DNA from: Guyanagaster necrorhizus
Taxonomy: Eukaryota > Basidiomycota > Agaricomycetes > Agaricales > Physalacriaceae
Reading direction: 5' to 3'
NCBI RefSeq assembly: GCF_019112545.1
Contig: NW_025064896.1
Coordinates: forward strand, 6,702 to 70,701
DNA length: 64,000 bases
How positions within the stretch are numbered: position 1 is the first letter of the stretch; every line of letters starts with the position of its first letter. Both the position numbers and the translations under genes were made by a program. The notes under the pieces are model-generated. The model saw only the letters and a list, made by a program, of their open reading frames with translations, made no database searches and had not been told where the DNA came from. This document shows positions 23,531-37,608 of the stretch, piece after piece.

Positions 23531-23959
23531 GGATGTGCTCTTCACAATGCCGTTCTGCGCACACTTTGAACGCATTTGGAAGACTGCTTCATCGAGAAAA
23601 GTACAGAAGCCTTTTGGACAATTATTACTTATTATTGTTCCCATCTTCATGTGGAACGCGAGATCGGCTGAGCTTCGCGGGTTGTCGTGAACAGTCCGAA
23701 TTGGAGAGAAACGAAGTCAATAGCTTCCCTATCCTCGGCAGGTGATGAGGAACACCCATCGACACAAGCACAGTACTGATAAAGAAGAAACGCGCACTCG
23801 TCACGAGAACACCAATTGCAGGAAGTCGCTTTCATTCTCGACGTATATACATCATTTTCCGCGTTGAAAAGTAGGGTAGCGGGACGATTTATATCAAATC
23901 TGAGACATTCACTCACAAGAGGAGAAGCATAAGGTGACACTGGGAAATCTGACTATTAT

Positions 23960-25242
23960 CTAAACATGCGGAATATACGCCGTCCACGAAGCCCTCAACA
24001 AGGGCCGATGGCAGAAGACAACGTAAAGACATACGGGCCAAAACGATAATACAAATCCTCGCCGTAATATAAAAGGTAGCAGCAAAGACCATCGAACAAT
24101 GAGAAGGGCAAAAGAAGAGGCTGTATCCCTACACGACGAACCACAGCGGGATCGATTTAATGGCGATAGCAGGCGCGCGCCACAAAATCCTCTCGACGCT
24201 GGAAGGAAACTCATACGACCAATCAACGAGATACATGGACCCAAACAGAGCCCCTACAGCCCACGCCGCTCGTCGAGGGGCCGTGAAGGATTATCGACAT
24301 AGTCAGCCACGTAGATTTCCGAGACACCAGTCTCGACAGTCGGGATCGTATCGTCGTCCGCAGACCCCATATATCGCGACCAACACGTTACAATACCAGT
24401 CACCGACGCGTCGGAGCAACCCAACATGCTCTCGGTCATGATCATGTCCAGAACAGCCACGCTTTGCGCCGAGGGGGAGCCACGATGTGTACGTGGACAT
24501 CAAACAGTTTGTACCACCACATCATGTACAGCACGATGCTCAACATCGAGAACGCCAATGCAGACATCTCGATTGGGACAATAGGGAGCTGCTGTATGCG
24601 GCGAGCGAGACACTGGAGGAGGAACAAACCAGGATATCCGGATCATGGCAACGACTTTGGAGAATCCACTGGCTTTACTTCTCTCCTCAATCTCCTCTTC
24701 TGGGACTTCTGCGACCCAGGACTCTCGACAGGCTTCTTCATCAAGCGCACGATCGAGGGGATGAAAGTCTCTAGCGGAGAGGATCTCCCCCCTGGCTGTT
24801 ACAGAATCCGACCATGGGTTACGAAGAAGCCGTGTGCCATGGTGAGCTTTTTTGGGGGAGACACTGATAGCATATCAATACGGCAAAATCAAGACAGCAC
24901 TGAACGACTCACGATTCTTGACGTATCGCACGACTCGCCATTGTGCAGCAGCCCACCCAATGATGATTTCCGGAACGATGATAGCGAGTAACATAAGGTT
25001 TGTGCGACGAAGAGCTATTGCCAGCCTTCCGCGGCCTTTTGAGAACCCTCCCTCCCTGGAACGCTCGGGTGAACAGCGAGCCAGGTGCACACAAAAATGG
25101 TAGCACTGCAGCTCCAAATGAGCTGCAGCAGTGTCCTCTTACCATCGACGTCAGGTTTTCCAATCACAGAATCACACCCGACTTTCTTAATGAGAGCCAA
25201 TAACATGAAGAGAAGCATGTCGTGCTTGAGAGAACGAGTCAT
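23960..25242 (-). pseudogene. Agaricomycete multi-TM hypothetical protein, frameshifted
   Basis: Read on the minus strand it starts with RTLLQLIWSCSATIFVCTWL and HPSVPG. It continues in another frame with LRRTNLMLLAIIVPEIIIGW, then EEEIEERSKASGFSKVVAMI, FLLQCLARRIQQLPIVPIE and LSIVLYMMWWYKLFDV, and ends WTAYIPHV. This order is that of a very common family of mushroom membrane proteins of unknown function. A frameshift lies in the GGGAGGGAGGG run (about 25,050-25,065) and another near 24,625, so the gene is broken. It may also contain introns I cannot place. No function is known to me. Confidence 0.65.
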
Positions 25243-28200
25243 GATAAGAGGAGCAAAACTGGGTTATAAGCCCGGGGATAAACCACAGCTCTTAGGGATG
25301 GAGTACGCCACTGTCACTCAGAAATTCGGAAATGAATTCAGTACAGGAGCGATACGTGGATCAATCTGATGACAGGCAGGATGTTGATACACGCCTCGGA
25401 GTAAAACGGTCCTTTCTTAAAGAAGTTGTATTCTTGCTAATGTAGGCCAGAAGGATTAGCAAGCGGTATAATTTGCGCTATGCGGCATAGCTTTTCCCTT
25501 CTGACTCGCTGATGCAAGGTCAGTAGGCTGTTAAAGTATTCTCAATGAAGCGCCGCACCCTCTACGAGATTAGTCCATGCCCCTACAGTCTTCACAGCAA
25601 GCTCCCATGCACAGCAGTGCCATATCATCTTTCTTGGGCATTGACGGTACGATTCCGCTGCCGTTGCTGACTATCGTACCCTACAGCGTGTACGATGACT
25701 GTCCCTGACGTTAGTCTGAACCGAGAGAAAACTTCAGGTACGAGACGGATAGGTAATGATTTGTAGACCTCTGGAGCATCATGGGCAGGTCCAAGAAAAC
25801 CACCCCCGGCTGTGTATTGTAGCAATACACGGGTGAGGCGATACGCAAGATGACTAAGCATAAACGCAGCGAGCCTTGATTTCATTCCGTACCCTCCAGG
25901 GCTTGATCATCGCATTGCATGTCCTAACCAGACATCAGCATGAAACAGTACTCAGGAGGACTATGAATCCAACTAACAAAGGAAACGTGCACTAACGCTA
26001 TTCTCCAGAGTGACCGATCACACCCGGCAATCCAGCATTGCCTTGAGGATCTTGGTAGTGTCTACGAAACTGAGGGACGGATCGCAATTATTAATGTGGC
26101 TGGAGGACAGACTGATAATGGTGGTGGGTGAATAACGGAGGAGTCGGGCCGAGTCCAAAAGCCTTGTTTATGATAAGACTTGTCCTTGCTAGAGACTCTG
26201 CTAGCTCGCGATTGCCATACATTCGAGGAGAACCTGGAGCAGGCCCTTGGTAGTGGGAAGGCGACAGTGGTGAAAACGACAAGGCGATAGGCATCGACGC
26301 TCTCTTCCGATTTCAGGAGTACTACTAGTATTGGTTTCGCAGCAAATGGGTAGGTTCATAAGGTGGAAGATACTCCTTTGCGGACTGCGACAATTGCCTT
26401 TTTCAATTACAACTCGAATGCATGAGGAAAAGGATATACGCACAATTCATCAGTGTCATCAGGACGGACCACGATCCTTTTAGCTCCATCTTTCACATTG
26501 TACACGTCTCCTGATTCACGAATTCAGGTAGCGTTCATTGTAGCAGTGGGGCATTGAACGTGCGCATGAGGCAGGAGTGTTATATTCATCGTCGCAAGGC
26601 TCGTCGGCATTTGGTCTCTGATGCGATGTAAGTACACTGTCAATGCCATTTCGATCAAGCGCCGTACCCTCTACGAGAATCATACGCAGACTTGATAGCA
26701 GCACAGGTCCAAAGGCTGACTGAACATCAATGGTAGTCATCGTACCATACGGCCGAGTACGCTTAGGCCCTATACTAGCGATTCAGTGGAAACAGGTTCT
26801 GTAACAACAAAGTTCAGTAGTCTGAATGAGAACAACTTGGGGGTTAGGGCTAGAGTTTGCACAACCACTGGCGGCGCGTTGTAGATATCCTTCCCACCCG
26901 CTGACTAAGCATAACCTTGCCCGTCTCGTTGCATTCTAGAATTTTGTCATCGCGCCATATGTCCTAAGCATGAAATGTTATTCAGGAAGACTAGAATTAG
27001 GAGGCGCGACTAACCATTAAGGAATAAGCACCGATGCTCGTAGACATATTCTCCAGAGGTATCCCAGTGATTCGTGGCTTGAGAGCCCAGAAGCCTATGC
27101 TTGCGCGGCTTTCCATGAGTCCAACAAGTATGAATGACAGCTCGAATCCATGAAGAAAAGTAAACGCACGATTGGTATTGATGACGGTGCTCTACCCTCC
27201 AGGAGCTCCAACTCTCGACGATTGCTATTTTTCATTTATTAGCACTGAGAAACTGATCGCATGGTGACGAAGGACGTACCTATACGACACCAAATCCAAT
27301 CTTGATGTCGGCCGCCATGACCAAATCGCTCACGGTAATCAAGAGGCATGAATAAGAATGCCTGTAGTGCTCGTCATATCGAACGTGAGGAGAGTCTTCA
27401 CGAATCGTCGTCGTTCTAGGCACATGTGGCCATCTGTTTCACGATGGGTAGTGTTCAACAGAGCTCGACGTACCTGGCGAAGATATCTCACTTCATCACA
27501 CCTCGTTTCACATCCAGATATCAACACCGCAGCCAGAATGAAGGCCACGAGACGACGTAGCGACGGACCAGGAGCAATAGCACTCATGAAACGCGCTGAC
27601 GATGAGAGTCAGGGTTGAAATTATGGTTTTTGTTGGTCCCTGTTTGCCTGACCCTTGTCATCAGCAACGGGTTACCGAAGTTACCGACAGTTTACGCGCC
27701 CACACTTGTTGAACCGTGCATTGTCAAGTTCACGCTGGCGAGTGAAAATAAATGGTCAAAGTTCTGCGGACTAATTATAACAGCGTGGACCATCAATTTC
27801 TCAGAGCTCTTCAAGTTGGTCACCATCGTCAAGGGTGAAGCAACATCTTGCTAGAGATCATCGACACCTCCCTGATCTTCCCGCTGCTCATGACTGGGAC
27901 CAACAATCCAGAAGACTACCCCGAGGAACGAATGTCTCGATTTTCCCCAGGGAAATAGTGCTTTATGCCCGAACTGATCTCAATGGAGGCTTCAAACTCT
28001 TGGAATTGCGTTTCATTAACGAGTGATCCGCGTGCATTGTGCCATCTCCCGAAACCTGCATTAAAAAAATCGCAATCCCGAACAACCAAGGGACCGTCTG
28101 ACGCGTTGCAGCGCACTATCTCCGTACGTTGGACCCGAAGGCGCCATGACCACATAACAATACCACCCAATCATTCTGACTGTCCTCCCTCTCTGTTGAC

Positions 28201-28436
28201 CGTACATATGTGTATTCTCGCGCACCCGCAAGTCTGAGAATCGTAAGCCGGCCGTGGAAACTTCTCTACCAAGACTGTTCTCTTTATCACACAGGCCGCC
28301 GGACCCAGATGATTCACCGCCATCACAATTCATCAGTTTCATCGACGACCGAGTCTTGTCTGATCACCAACCGCCTCTTCGAAATTGACTTAAAACCTAT
28401 CGACCAAACTACGCTTTCCTCTTCCTTCTTCCCCCC
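25243..28436. other. Gene-poor region with a diverged duplicated segment
   Basis: I recognise no intact gene. Two segments, about 25,600-26,460 and 26,600-27,240, share ordered matches (GACTAAGCATAA, CATGTCCTAA with GCATGAAA, TATTCTCCAGAG, CTCGAATNCATGA). The second has lost about 300 bases. A plus-strand piece at 27,615-27,905 reads like decayed coding sequence in two frames (KWSKFCGLIITAWTINFSEL, then IIDTSLIFPLLMTGTNNPED) but I cannot name the family. Confidence 0.45.
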
Positions 28437-29739
28437 ATGCTTTTCTTCCTATCCACTCTTTCATTCTCCCTGTCAGTGGCATCCGCGTCACATACCATTC
28501 GTTTCTTCAATTAGTGAGTTATCCCCTCATGTGACTGTGGGACATCCCTTAACCATACCTCTTCAAACAGCTGTGGGTCCGGGACAGTAAGCTCCACGCT
28601 CTCATTCGTCCACTATTCTCCATTGACAAGTTCTCTCCGCAGCCCTCCATCGTCACTCATAACTCCAAAACGAGCCTCAACAGCACAGGTACTTACTATA
28701 GCGACAACGCCAACGACGGTACGATCCATACGTGCGCTGCCCTCCCTCCATCCTCCACACGCTAGATCAATCTCTGATCACCTCATCAGATTCTTAGATC
28801 AAGGTTAAATGAAATCGTCACCCCTTGAGACTGCCTCTCTGATTGATCCTCAGGCTCTTGTGGCGATGACGAAGAGAAATGCACAACGGTAAATGTCGAC
28901 CTGACTATACCCGAGGCATCTATCTCCCAGTACGCTTCCTTCCGTCCATCCATTTTTCCCTTCTTAAAGACTACTCCCGCTACAGGACAAACAACTACTC
29001 CGTCCCTCTGTCTCTACAGTACGCATCCCGCTTCCTCTGATACACATCACCCTCACACATCCACAGATACTCCTGCGCCAACAACAGCACCTACTTCGCC
29101 CAATGTACGCCTCCCCCCTCGTTCTACTCTTCGTTGACACCCAACGCTCACATTCCCAGGCTACACCGCCAACTGCGACCCCACGCCCATATCATGCAGT
29201 TCCTTCAACGTACGACTCCCCCCTTCTGCCATACCATCCTAACAATAACAACCGCCCTCCAACAGTCCCAACTCATCATAACATTCTGCCCGTAAGTACC
29301 CCTCCCTTCCCCTCCCCACCCCTCCCCCCCCTCTAACCCCCACCCANNNNNNNNNNNNNNNNNNNNNNNNNNNNNNNNNNNNNNNNNNNNNNNNNNNNNN
29401 NNNNNNNNNNNNNNNTCCTCTCCCACCCTCAAACTCAAACTCATAGCCTCCATAATCGCCGTCCTCGCCATCCTAATCACAGCCCTCACCATCACCATCC
29501 TCTTCCTCCGAAGAAAACCCCGCAACCGGTGCCGGAGTCAAGATCCGAGTCCAGAAACGACTCAAGCTCAAGAAACCCCCCAACGCCCCGAACGCACCAG
29601 CACCCTCACTGTCCCTTCATACCAGTCGACGCGTGTAGGGAGCACGATCAGCAAAACCTCATGGCAGGACTTCAGGAGCGCATCTCATTTCATCAAGCTC
29701 CACCCCACCGAGTCGGAGATATCGGCATTTGAGGATTGA
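28437..29739 (+). CDS. Small secreted/type I membrane glycopeptide (RFFN-CGSG family)
   Basis: The ATG at 28,437 starts a signal peptide (MLFFLSTLSFSLSVASASH) followed by TIRFFNYCGSGTPSI, the N-terminal signature of a common mushroom 'glycopeptide' family. Short GT-AG introns (28,514-28,570; 28,587-28,642; one after about 28,716; and others) join exons giving NDGSCGDDEEKC, NNYSVPLSLQYSC, TANCDPTPISCS and SQLIITFCP, with the family's conserved Cys pattern. After a 69-base assembly gap, the last exon (29,416-29,739) encodes a single TM helix (LIASIIAVLAILITALTITI), a basic stop-transfer (RRKPR) and a Ser/Thr-rich tail. The protein would sit in the plasma membrane or wall facing outwards; its function is unknown. 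The TM anchor is unusual, since I recall most relatives as plain secreted proteins. Confidence 0.65.
29347..29415. other. Assembly gap (69 N)
   Basis: A run of 69 N within the glycopeptide gene, in a C-rich intron or low-complexity stretch. It hides the junction between the extracellular part and the TM exon. Confidence 0.98.
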
Positions 29740-31925
29740 TTCATGTAATTAAGCGGACATTAATTATTTATACGTTATTATCTTCACATCACAGAGGGAT
29801 TCGACTTTCCATGTCAAATTCAAAGGGTGGGGGGGGAGGGGGGGCGGTGGCGCAAAGTACTCGCCGAATTATGTTCCTTTCTGCAACGCCTTGCCCACAG
29901 GTATTTCAGAAACCCGGACCAACGCAGGAGAAAGAACAAGGAACAAGGCACGAAAACCTCACGGTGTTAGAGATGACAAGTAACCGGTTTCCTTATAAAT
30001 GGCATAGGGAAATAACTGCCGTGAGACTTGGTACATGCCAAACGACGAAAATACTTTGTGTGCGTTCTTACATCAAGTTAGGATCTTTGAATAAAACCAA
30101 TGAAATTCTCCATTGGAAAGGTGTTATCAGGAATGACGACATGGCACGTTGCACCGTGATTCCTTGACAATCTACCAACGGGGAATTCGTAGAGAACATG
30201 AGAGTGGAGCTATGGTCCAAATATATATGCCTCAGTTCTCTTGCAGAGACGAAGTTTCTTTGTGATACATTTACCAGAAAGAGAGGCGAGGCATAGTTGC
30301 AGTGAGGGGCCGACGGTAGCTGAAGCACCGGCTATGAATACCTGAATCTTCGTATTTGGTCAAAATAAGGTGTATATAGATGGAGCAAAAAGCAGGCCAA
30401 TCAGTCGGAGCGGGACGGTGCATCTCGCATTGATCTCGGTCCATCACAAACCCTCATTGATCTCACAGTGGAGGGAATCTGTATGCGGCTAGAAGCTGAA
30501 GCTTCTTCATCGGCCCATAGAGAGACTATAAACGCCTCTCTCTTACTGTGACTTTCAGGGCTTTCGAATTGTAGTGGAATTGTCGCCACTCGCGACGGAC
30601 AGGTACTAACTTTTTGCTTATACACTGGCAGCTGTTCCACTAAAGGGTCTTTTATCAGACAGGAATAGTTTTTGGCCGACATAACTACGTACAACGTTCA
30701 AGTTCTAAACAAGCACCGTCATTGATTCGAATGCGGAAATGCGGCTGTCATTAACCTGAAACGTCCACCCACCCAAACTGTTGGCGGGGATTTTCTCTTT
30801 CGCCGAGGACAAAGTTCAACTTGGTCATGTATGGAGTCTAAGAGGTATGGAGTCCTCTTAGACTCCAAGCCACGTATGCCAAAGTCGATATGAAATCGCT
30901 AGGTATGCCACTTCACTTTGGTCTTCGGACCACATTAGAATAGCTGAGTTTTTTGACGAGAGGCCATCAACTTCTTGCTGCGGTCAGGTGTCCATCTTTT
31001 CGTCATCTCCTTCGCATACGGCCTCGAACAATTTGGAATGTCCAAGGAAAGTGGTACCTATTTGATCTAAATCCTTACGGAAGTGACCCCCTGACTGTCT
31101 CTGCAGCATCCACCAAAAGATTTGAAGTGGAACCCAGTTCCTCAAGATAGAATTCCCACAGGGACTGTTCGTAGAGTATACGACGTCGCATAATCCCCCT
31201 GTGATAGGCAATACCTTGACATTCTTGGCGCCTTACCTCAGTTCATCAATATGACCGCCAAGCCGGTCAACACTGTCGCGTGCATGCATCTCGGTGCGCA
31301 CGTCGAAATGTAATGAGTGGACTTCCTTCCTCACTTTACCGAGCAGGCAAGAGAATATTGTCTTCCTCCTTCTAGCCACTTGTTCTTCGATTTAGTACCA
31401 TTGCGAAACGTTTTTCGTGCCGCCCCTTGATCAGATCACTGATACTCCTTTCGCAACGCTCCCTTCGAAGGTTCACTGTTGTTATGTCGTCCTCGATTCG
31501 AGTATTTAAGGAGACAAAAAATGTTAGGTAGCTATAATACCTGATAGGGCCGGTCCGCAAAGGGTTATCCGGGGCATGGACAGGGTTAATAACGCTAAAT
31601 ATGACTGCACGCTTGCGGAGTTGGGTTTGTACTCGTCATCTCCATGGGTTATTGAACAGGTGATCTGATCTTTTGGTGGCGCTGAGGACCGCGAGCGCGG
31701 CGATCTTACAACCACATTGGCGGGAGTGCCGCCACAACATCAGGAAATAACACCGCTTGGATAACCAGGGTATCAGACCCTGGACTAACGGGTTGGCAGA
31801 TGACACAACTCGCGGTTCCAGACTGGCTAGGGATGAATTTACGATCCACATTTAATACCGTTGACAATTATGCTCTCAGTTTAAAAAGACTCTAGCAGTA
31901 CAGGAAAGTGTCACCATACTCTGTC
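29740..31925. other. Intergenic region upstream of Hal1
   Basis: I find no supported gene. A perfect 13-bp inverted repeat lies at 30,833-30,866. Short open pieces near 30,950-31,310 (for example QFINMTAKPVNTVACMHLG) resemble decayed coding sequence but I cannot assign them. The Hal1 promoter must lie in the right end. Confidence 0.45.
30833..30866. repeat. Perfect 13-bp inverted repeat
   Basis: GGAGTCTAAGAGG (30,833-30,845), an 8-base spacer, then its exact complement CCTCTTAGACTCC (30,854-30,866). It could form a hairpin or be a dyad-symmetric binding site. It lies about 1.1 kb upstream of Hal1. Confidence 0.75.
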
Positions 31926-33995
<2,070 letters not shown>

Positions 33996-34910
33996 CATTA
34001 ATCTGACTTCTATACCAAGCTTTCAACAAGCTACAGTTGCTTAATTTCGAGCCAATGTATCCATATGTCCTTTACCTTTGAAACAAAGTAACAATCCCCA
34101 AGGTGTATGACTTAAAGCATTCTGAAATAATAGTGCACATGACACCACAATCGAAGTTGTCAGCAACACATATCTGGCTGGGAGGCAGCAGGAACTTGTA
34201 ATCCTCAGTTGCCCGATATCATTTCTGCTTTCCTCGATATTTAATATATCCCTCAACACACCGCACATATGCACCCTAGCCAGCATTGCGACTTGGGATA
34301 TGGTCGTTGGCACTTCCCTACGGGTTTGGTGGTACAACAGTCAACGTCTACAGGGACGAGGCTCACATAAATAATAACCACTTTTATGACACCAACTGTC
34401 CGAACGTGAAGACCGGCGGCTCCTGGCGGATGCCGGGATGTGCAAGAACATCTCTCATAGACGAACAACGATACAGACTTGGGTCCTCTTGATGGCCCGG
34501 ATATGGTAGCGCATTAAACCCAGATTTCAATGCACTGAGGTTAATTACCAGTAACTTACCCCCTCTGGCTGAAATTTTTTTTTATCGAGGTAACTTACCT
34601 ATCATGTAACTATGCATGGGCATCATTTTGAGCAGTATATTCAGCACCATTGTATACATATTATATTTACAAAAGCAAAAGAATAGATATGTTTTGCTTT
34701 TACAGTAAATCACAGTCTGAGAGATGTATTAAAACACGAAGACAAAGATTCCCAAAAACAATCTGCCACTACCACGCGCCAGTCATGTGATTTGGCACAT
34801 GATACGATAACGGTAAATTGCCATATCAAAACACCCCTTTCAGGGGGAAAACCCCTCTGGAGGTTCCGCGGGCAACCCTATCGATAAAAGTGTACGTTTG
34901 GGATAATCAT
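33996..34910. other. Intergenic region
   Basis: No supported gene. AT-rich with short T runs; nothing recognisable on either strand. Confidence 0.5.
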
Positions 34911-34974
34911 ACTGTAACTGGGAGTCGAACCCAGCTTACATGTGAAATTCAAATGCTGACCAATAGACTACAGC
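34911..34974 (-). other. tRNA-like relic, isotype unsure
   Basis: On the minus strand, GCTGTAG pairs along its whole length with TTACAGT (two G-U). A perfect T arm (CTGGG-TTCGACT-CCCAG) is present. The middle contains TTGAATTTCACATG, which could hold TTC as anticodon (Glu), but the D arm is short and the anticodon stem is weak. It is only 64 bases long. Most likely a tRNA pseudogene or the head of a tRNA-derived repeat. Confidence 0.4.
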
Positions 34975-35269
34975 AGGCATATCCAAGTCGAAAGAAAAGA
35001 CAATTAATGCCTAAATAGACAATGTCATCTTGACAATATTCACCAGACCACAGCAGAGACACTGTACCTAGGGAATACATGTCAAAAACTGTACTGAGTA
35101 AACCTCCTTCTTAAGTTGAGGTGGGAATGTCACCGCGAGAACGAATAGCATCCTGTAGCGAGCACGGACGACAGCCTGGAATAATAACTTCCCACGATAC
35201 CTTTCAACTGTACTCCTAGCAAAAATGAGTGATTCGAATCTTGTCTGGAAGACGTCGCTAATCATCACC

Positions 35270-35560
35270 TGCAGGAAACGATCACATTGTCACCTGGTTT
35301 GAATCTCGTAACGCCGTCTCCGGTGGACTGTACGAAGGAAACCCTAAGATCCGTCCGGTAGCGACGTCGCTTTTAAGAATGTGCAAGTCCGTACCTAACA
35401 GTTTATTCAAGGTTATCTGGCAAAGTAAGAGAGGGAAAAAGCTTACCGCAAATGGCCGCTTTGACCATCTTGACGATAGCATCGGCAGAATACGGGTGAC
35501 CTTGAACAGATTTTGGTCATCCATACAGCCACATTGTACCATCTGATTCGACATGTGGGC
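35270..35560 (-). pseudogene. Zinc-type alcohol dehydrogenase, N-terminal relic
   Basis: Minus-strand exons read ADAIVKMVKAAICG, then (after an intron 35,394-35,446 with GTAAGC and TTAG) TDLHILKSDVATGRILG. Next comes GDGVTRFKPGDNVIVSC. This is the start of the catalytic domain of medium-chain dehydrogenases: the CGTDLH motif carries the zinc-ligand Cys. The conserved GHE-containing piece between GRILG and GDGV is missing, and the rest of the enzyme is absent downstream. This is a fragment, not a working gene. Confidence 0.6.
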
Positions 35561-35743
35561 GGTGAAACAGACGATCCGATCCGATTGTTGATGGTGCAAA
35601 AGAGGAAGTCCGGGGGAAATAACTAGATATCCCGTCACTTTAAGCTCAATTACTTATCCAAACTATTGGCTCGTACAGGCTCGGAATCCTTGCCGCCTAG
35701 AAAATGAAAACAAGCTCGCCGTTGTTATTTTTCTACGTGTTTC

Positions 35744-35815
35744 GAAGGATTCGTACCTTCGTCAATGGCCATGCATGCTGATTACCACTCAGCTACCAAG
35801 ACACACTGCTCAATA
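35744..35815 (-). other. tRNA-like relic, isotype unsure
   Basis: On the minus strand there is a D-arm-like GCTG...CAGC, a T arm GAAGG-TACGAAT-CCTTC and acceptor-like TGTGTCT/AAACACG with one mismatch. No satisfactory anticodon arm can be drawn, so it is at best a degenerate tRNA. Confidence 0.25.
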
Positions 35816-37608
35816 CTCAGCTCAACTCCTTGCTGAATCCTGATAAATAATTGGCCGTGTTACCGCACCTCCCCGAAACTTATTGGGTCAAACAACGAGC
35901 CACATACACTTGATATAGTTACGATATTGTCTCTCAATGAACACGAAAAGACGAAAACGCGTCCAACACGTCCCCATTGTCTATGAAGGACGGCCAGCTT
36001 TATTTGAATCGGCGAATTCGAAACCACGCGGTCTCGATTCAACAGCTTCTCGATAATAAGGCAAGACTATCTCCCGGTCGTCTAGCTGCACGTCTCAAAA
36101 ACAAAGTCATTTTCTAGTTCGTTCATTCACTCACCCTCGACTAACCCCAAAAAAGCAAGAACAGCCTCGTCACTCCTCTGCGGGTGATGCCATCTGGATG
36201 CCCGATATAATTGCCGGACGGCGGAGGCGAGTACGACGATGACGACAATACACCTTCCACTAGAAAATCGAAAAAAAGGAAGAGAAAAACATACAAATTC
36301 GTATATAACACAGGAATCATACTCGTGCATCTTCCGATCCCGAAATGATCGGGAAATTATTTTTTTTGGACATTGTGAAACGGACTTGGTCGGCAGCGGT
36401 CGTCGATATGTAATAAATGAACGGACAAAGTGTCGAAAAATCCTCCGACCTTAATTTCCGGTCTTTGAACATACTATACTCCGTACAGACAGAGTTTCCG
36501 AACCCCACAACTGACGATTGTCTGATCGTCGAAGAATCACCGACGAAGAAACCGCATGTAGACTCGGTAGCGAGTTCTGTTCATGCTAGGATTTGAGTCC
36601 TCCAAGCCATTCCCATGCTCAGTAAACACGGGGGGGGCAAAAACCGTAAGGCGTTGAGGCAGATATGCCACCTGGCCCCTTGTTGGGCTTGGCTCTGATT
36701 TATGTGGACCGAGGAGATCTCAGGTTGACCATACTGAGGTGCCATATTCCCATCGGTATTCAAAGATTCAAAAGTAAAGGTCTTGATGAGGCAATGATGA
36801 TAAGATCCGATAAGTTAAGCGTGGGAACTCATTTGTATGCCAACATGGTGCAATCAAAACTTTGAACTTTGAACTTTCCTCTTTCACCAAGTACTGACAT
36901 GTCGTTCCGTTGACCCGTGCTTATTTTGCGGATATTCACCTTTGCGATACTCACACACCTGACCGACTAGAAACATGTCATGCTGCTAAAGTAGCCTCCT
37001 GGGTCCTGTTCGTTTAACATTCAATCACCGTCACCCTCGAAGCTACGGACCATCTCTGCCACACCGTCACAGCTGCTACTACAAACATATGATTCCAACT
37101 ATCCATGGGAGTGCATACACATGAATTCCTAGACAGAACTCTGCAAGCTCGGATCGCTCGCATTCAATTTTCTTTCATTTGATCCCAGTTTGGAACCGTG
37201 CGAGCACTAAACGGGCCGACGTCATTCTCATCACTGACATTGCCAACCGAACAATATTGCGCCTCTACGTGAGATGCTTGAAGAAGAAGTTCAACTAATA
37301 CTGGCGCTGTCGCGCTCGTTTAATAGCGTGGCACCCGTCCAATTCAGCGCCAGTCCACCCAGACTCTCTGACTTGCGTTTGCTGCCAACTCCTGCCTTCC
37401 ATGTTAATCCTTTTACCGAGTATGTTTCCACACTCGCCTCCAGCACCGGATCTTCTACCGTCTACGCATATGGGCGGAAACTCGAGGGCACTGTGCTCAT
37501 GGCAAGTCTCGCTTTGCTTCCCCATTCCGGTAGGACGGTCTACTTTAAAAAGCTTGCGGGTGGGGCATACCCTTAGCAACACCCCAAGCAAGCCAACTCT
37601 GCCTGACA
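35816..37608. other. Intergenic region
   Basis: No supported gene. Open frames here lack domains and intron structure. The DUF1996 gene promoter lies at the right end. Confidence 0.5.
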
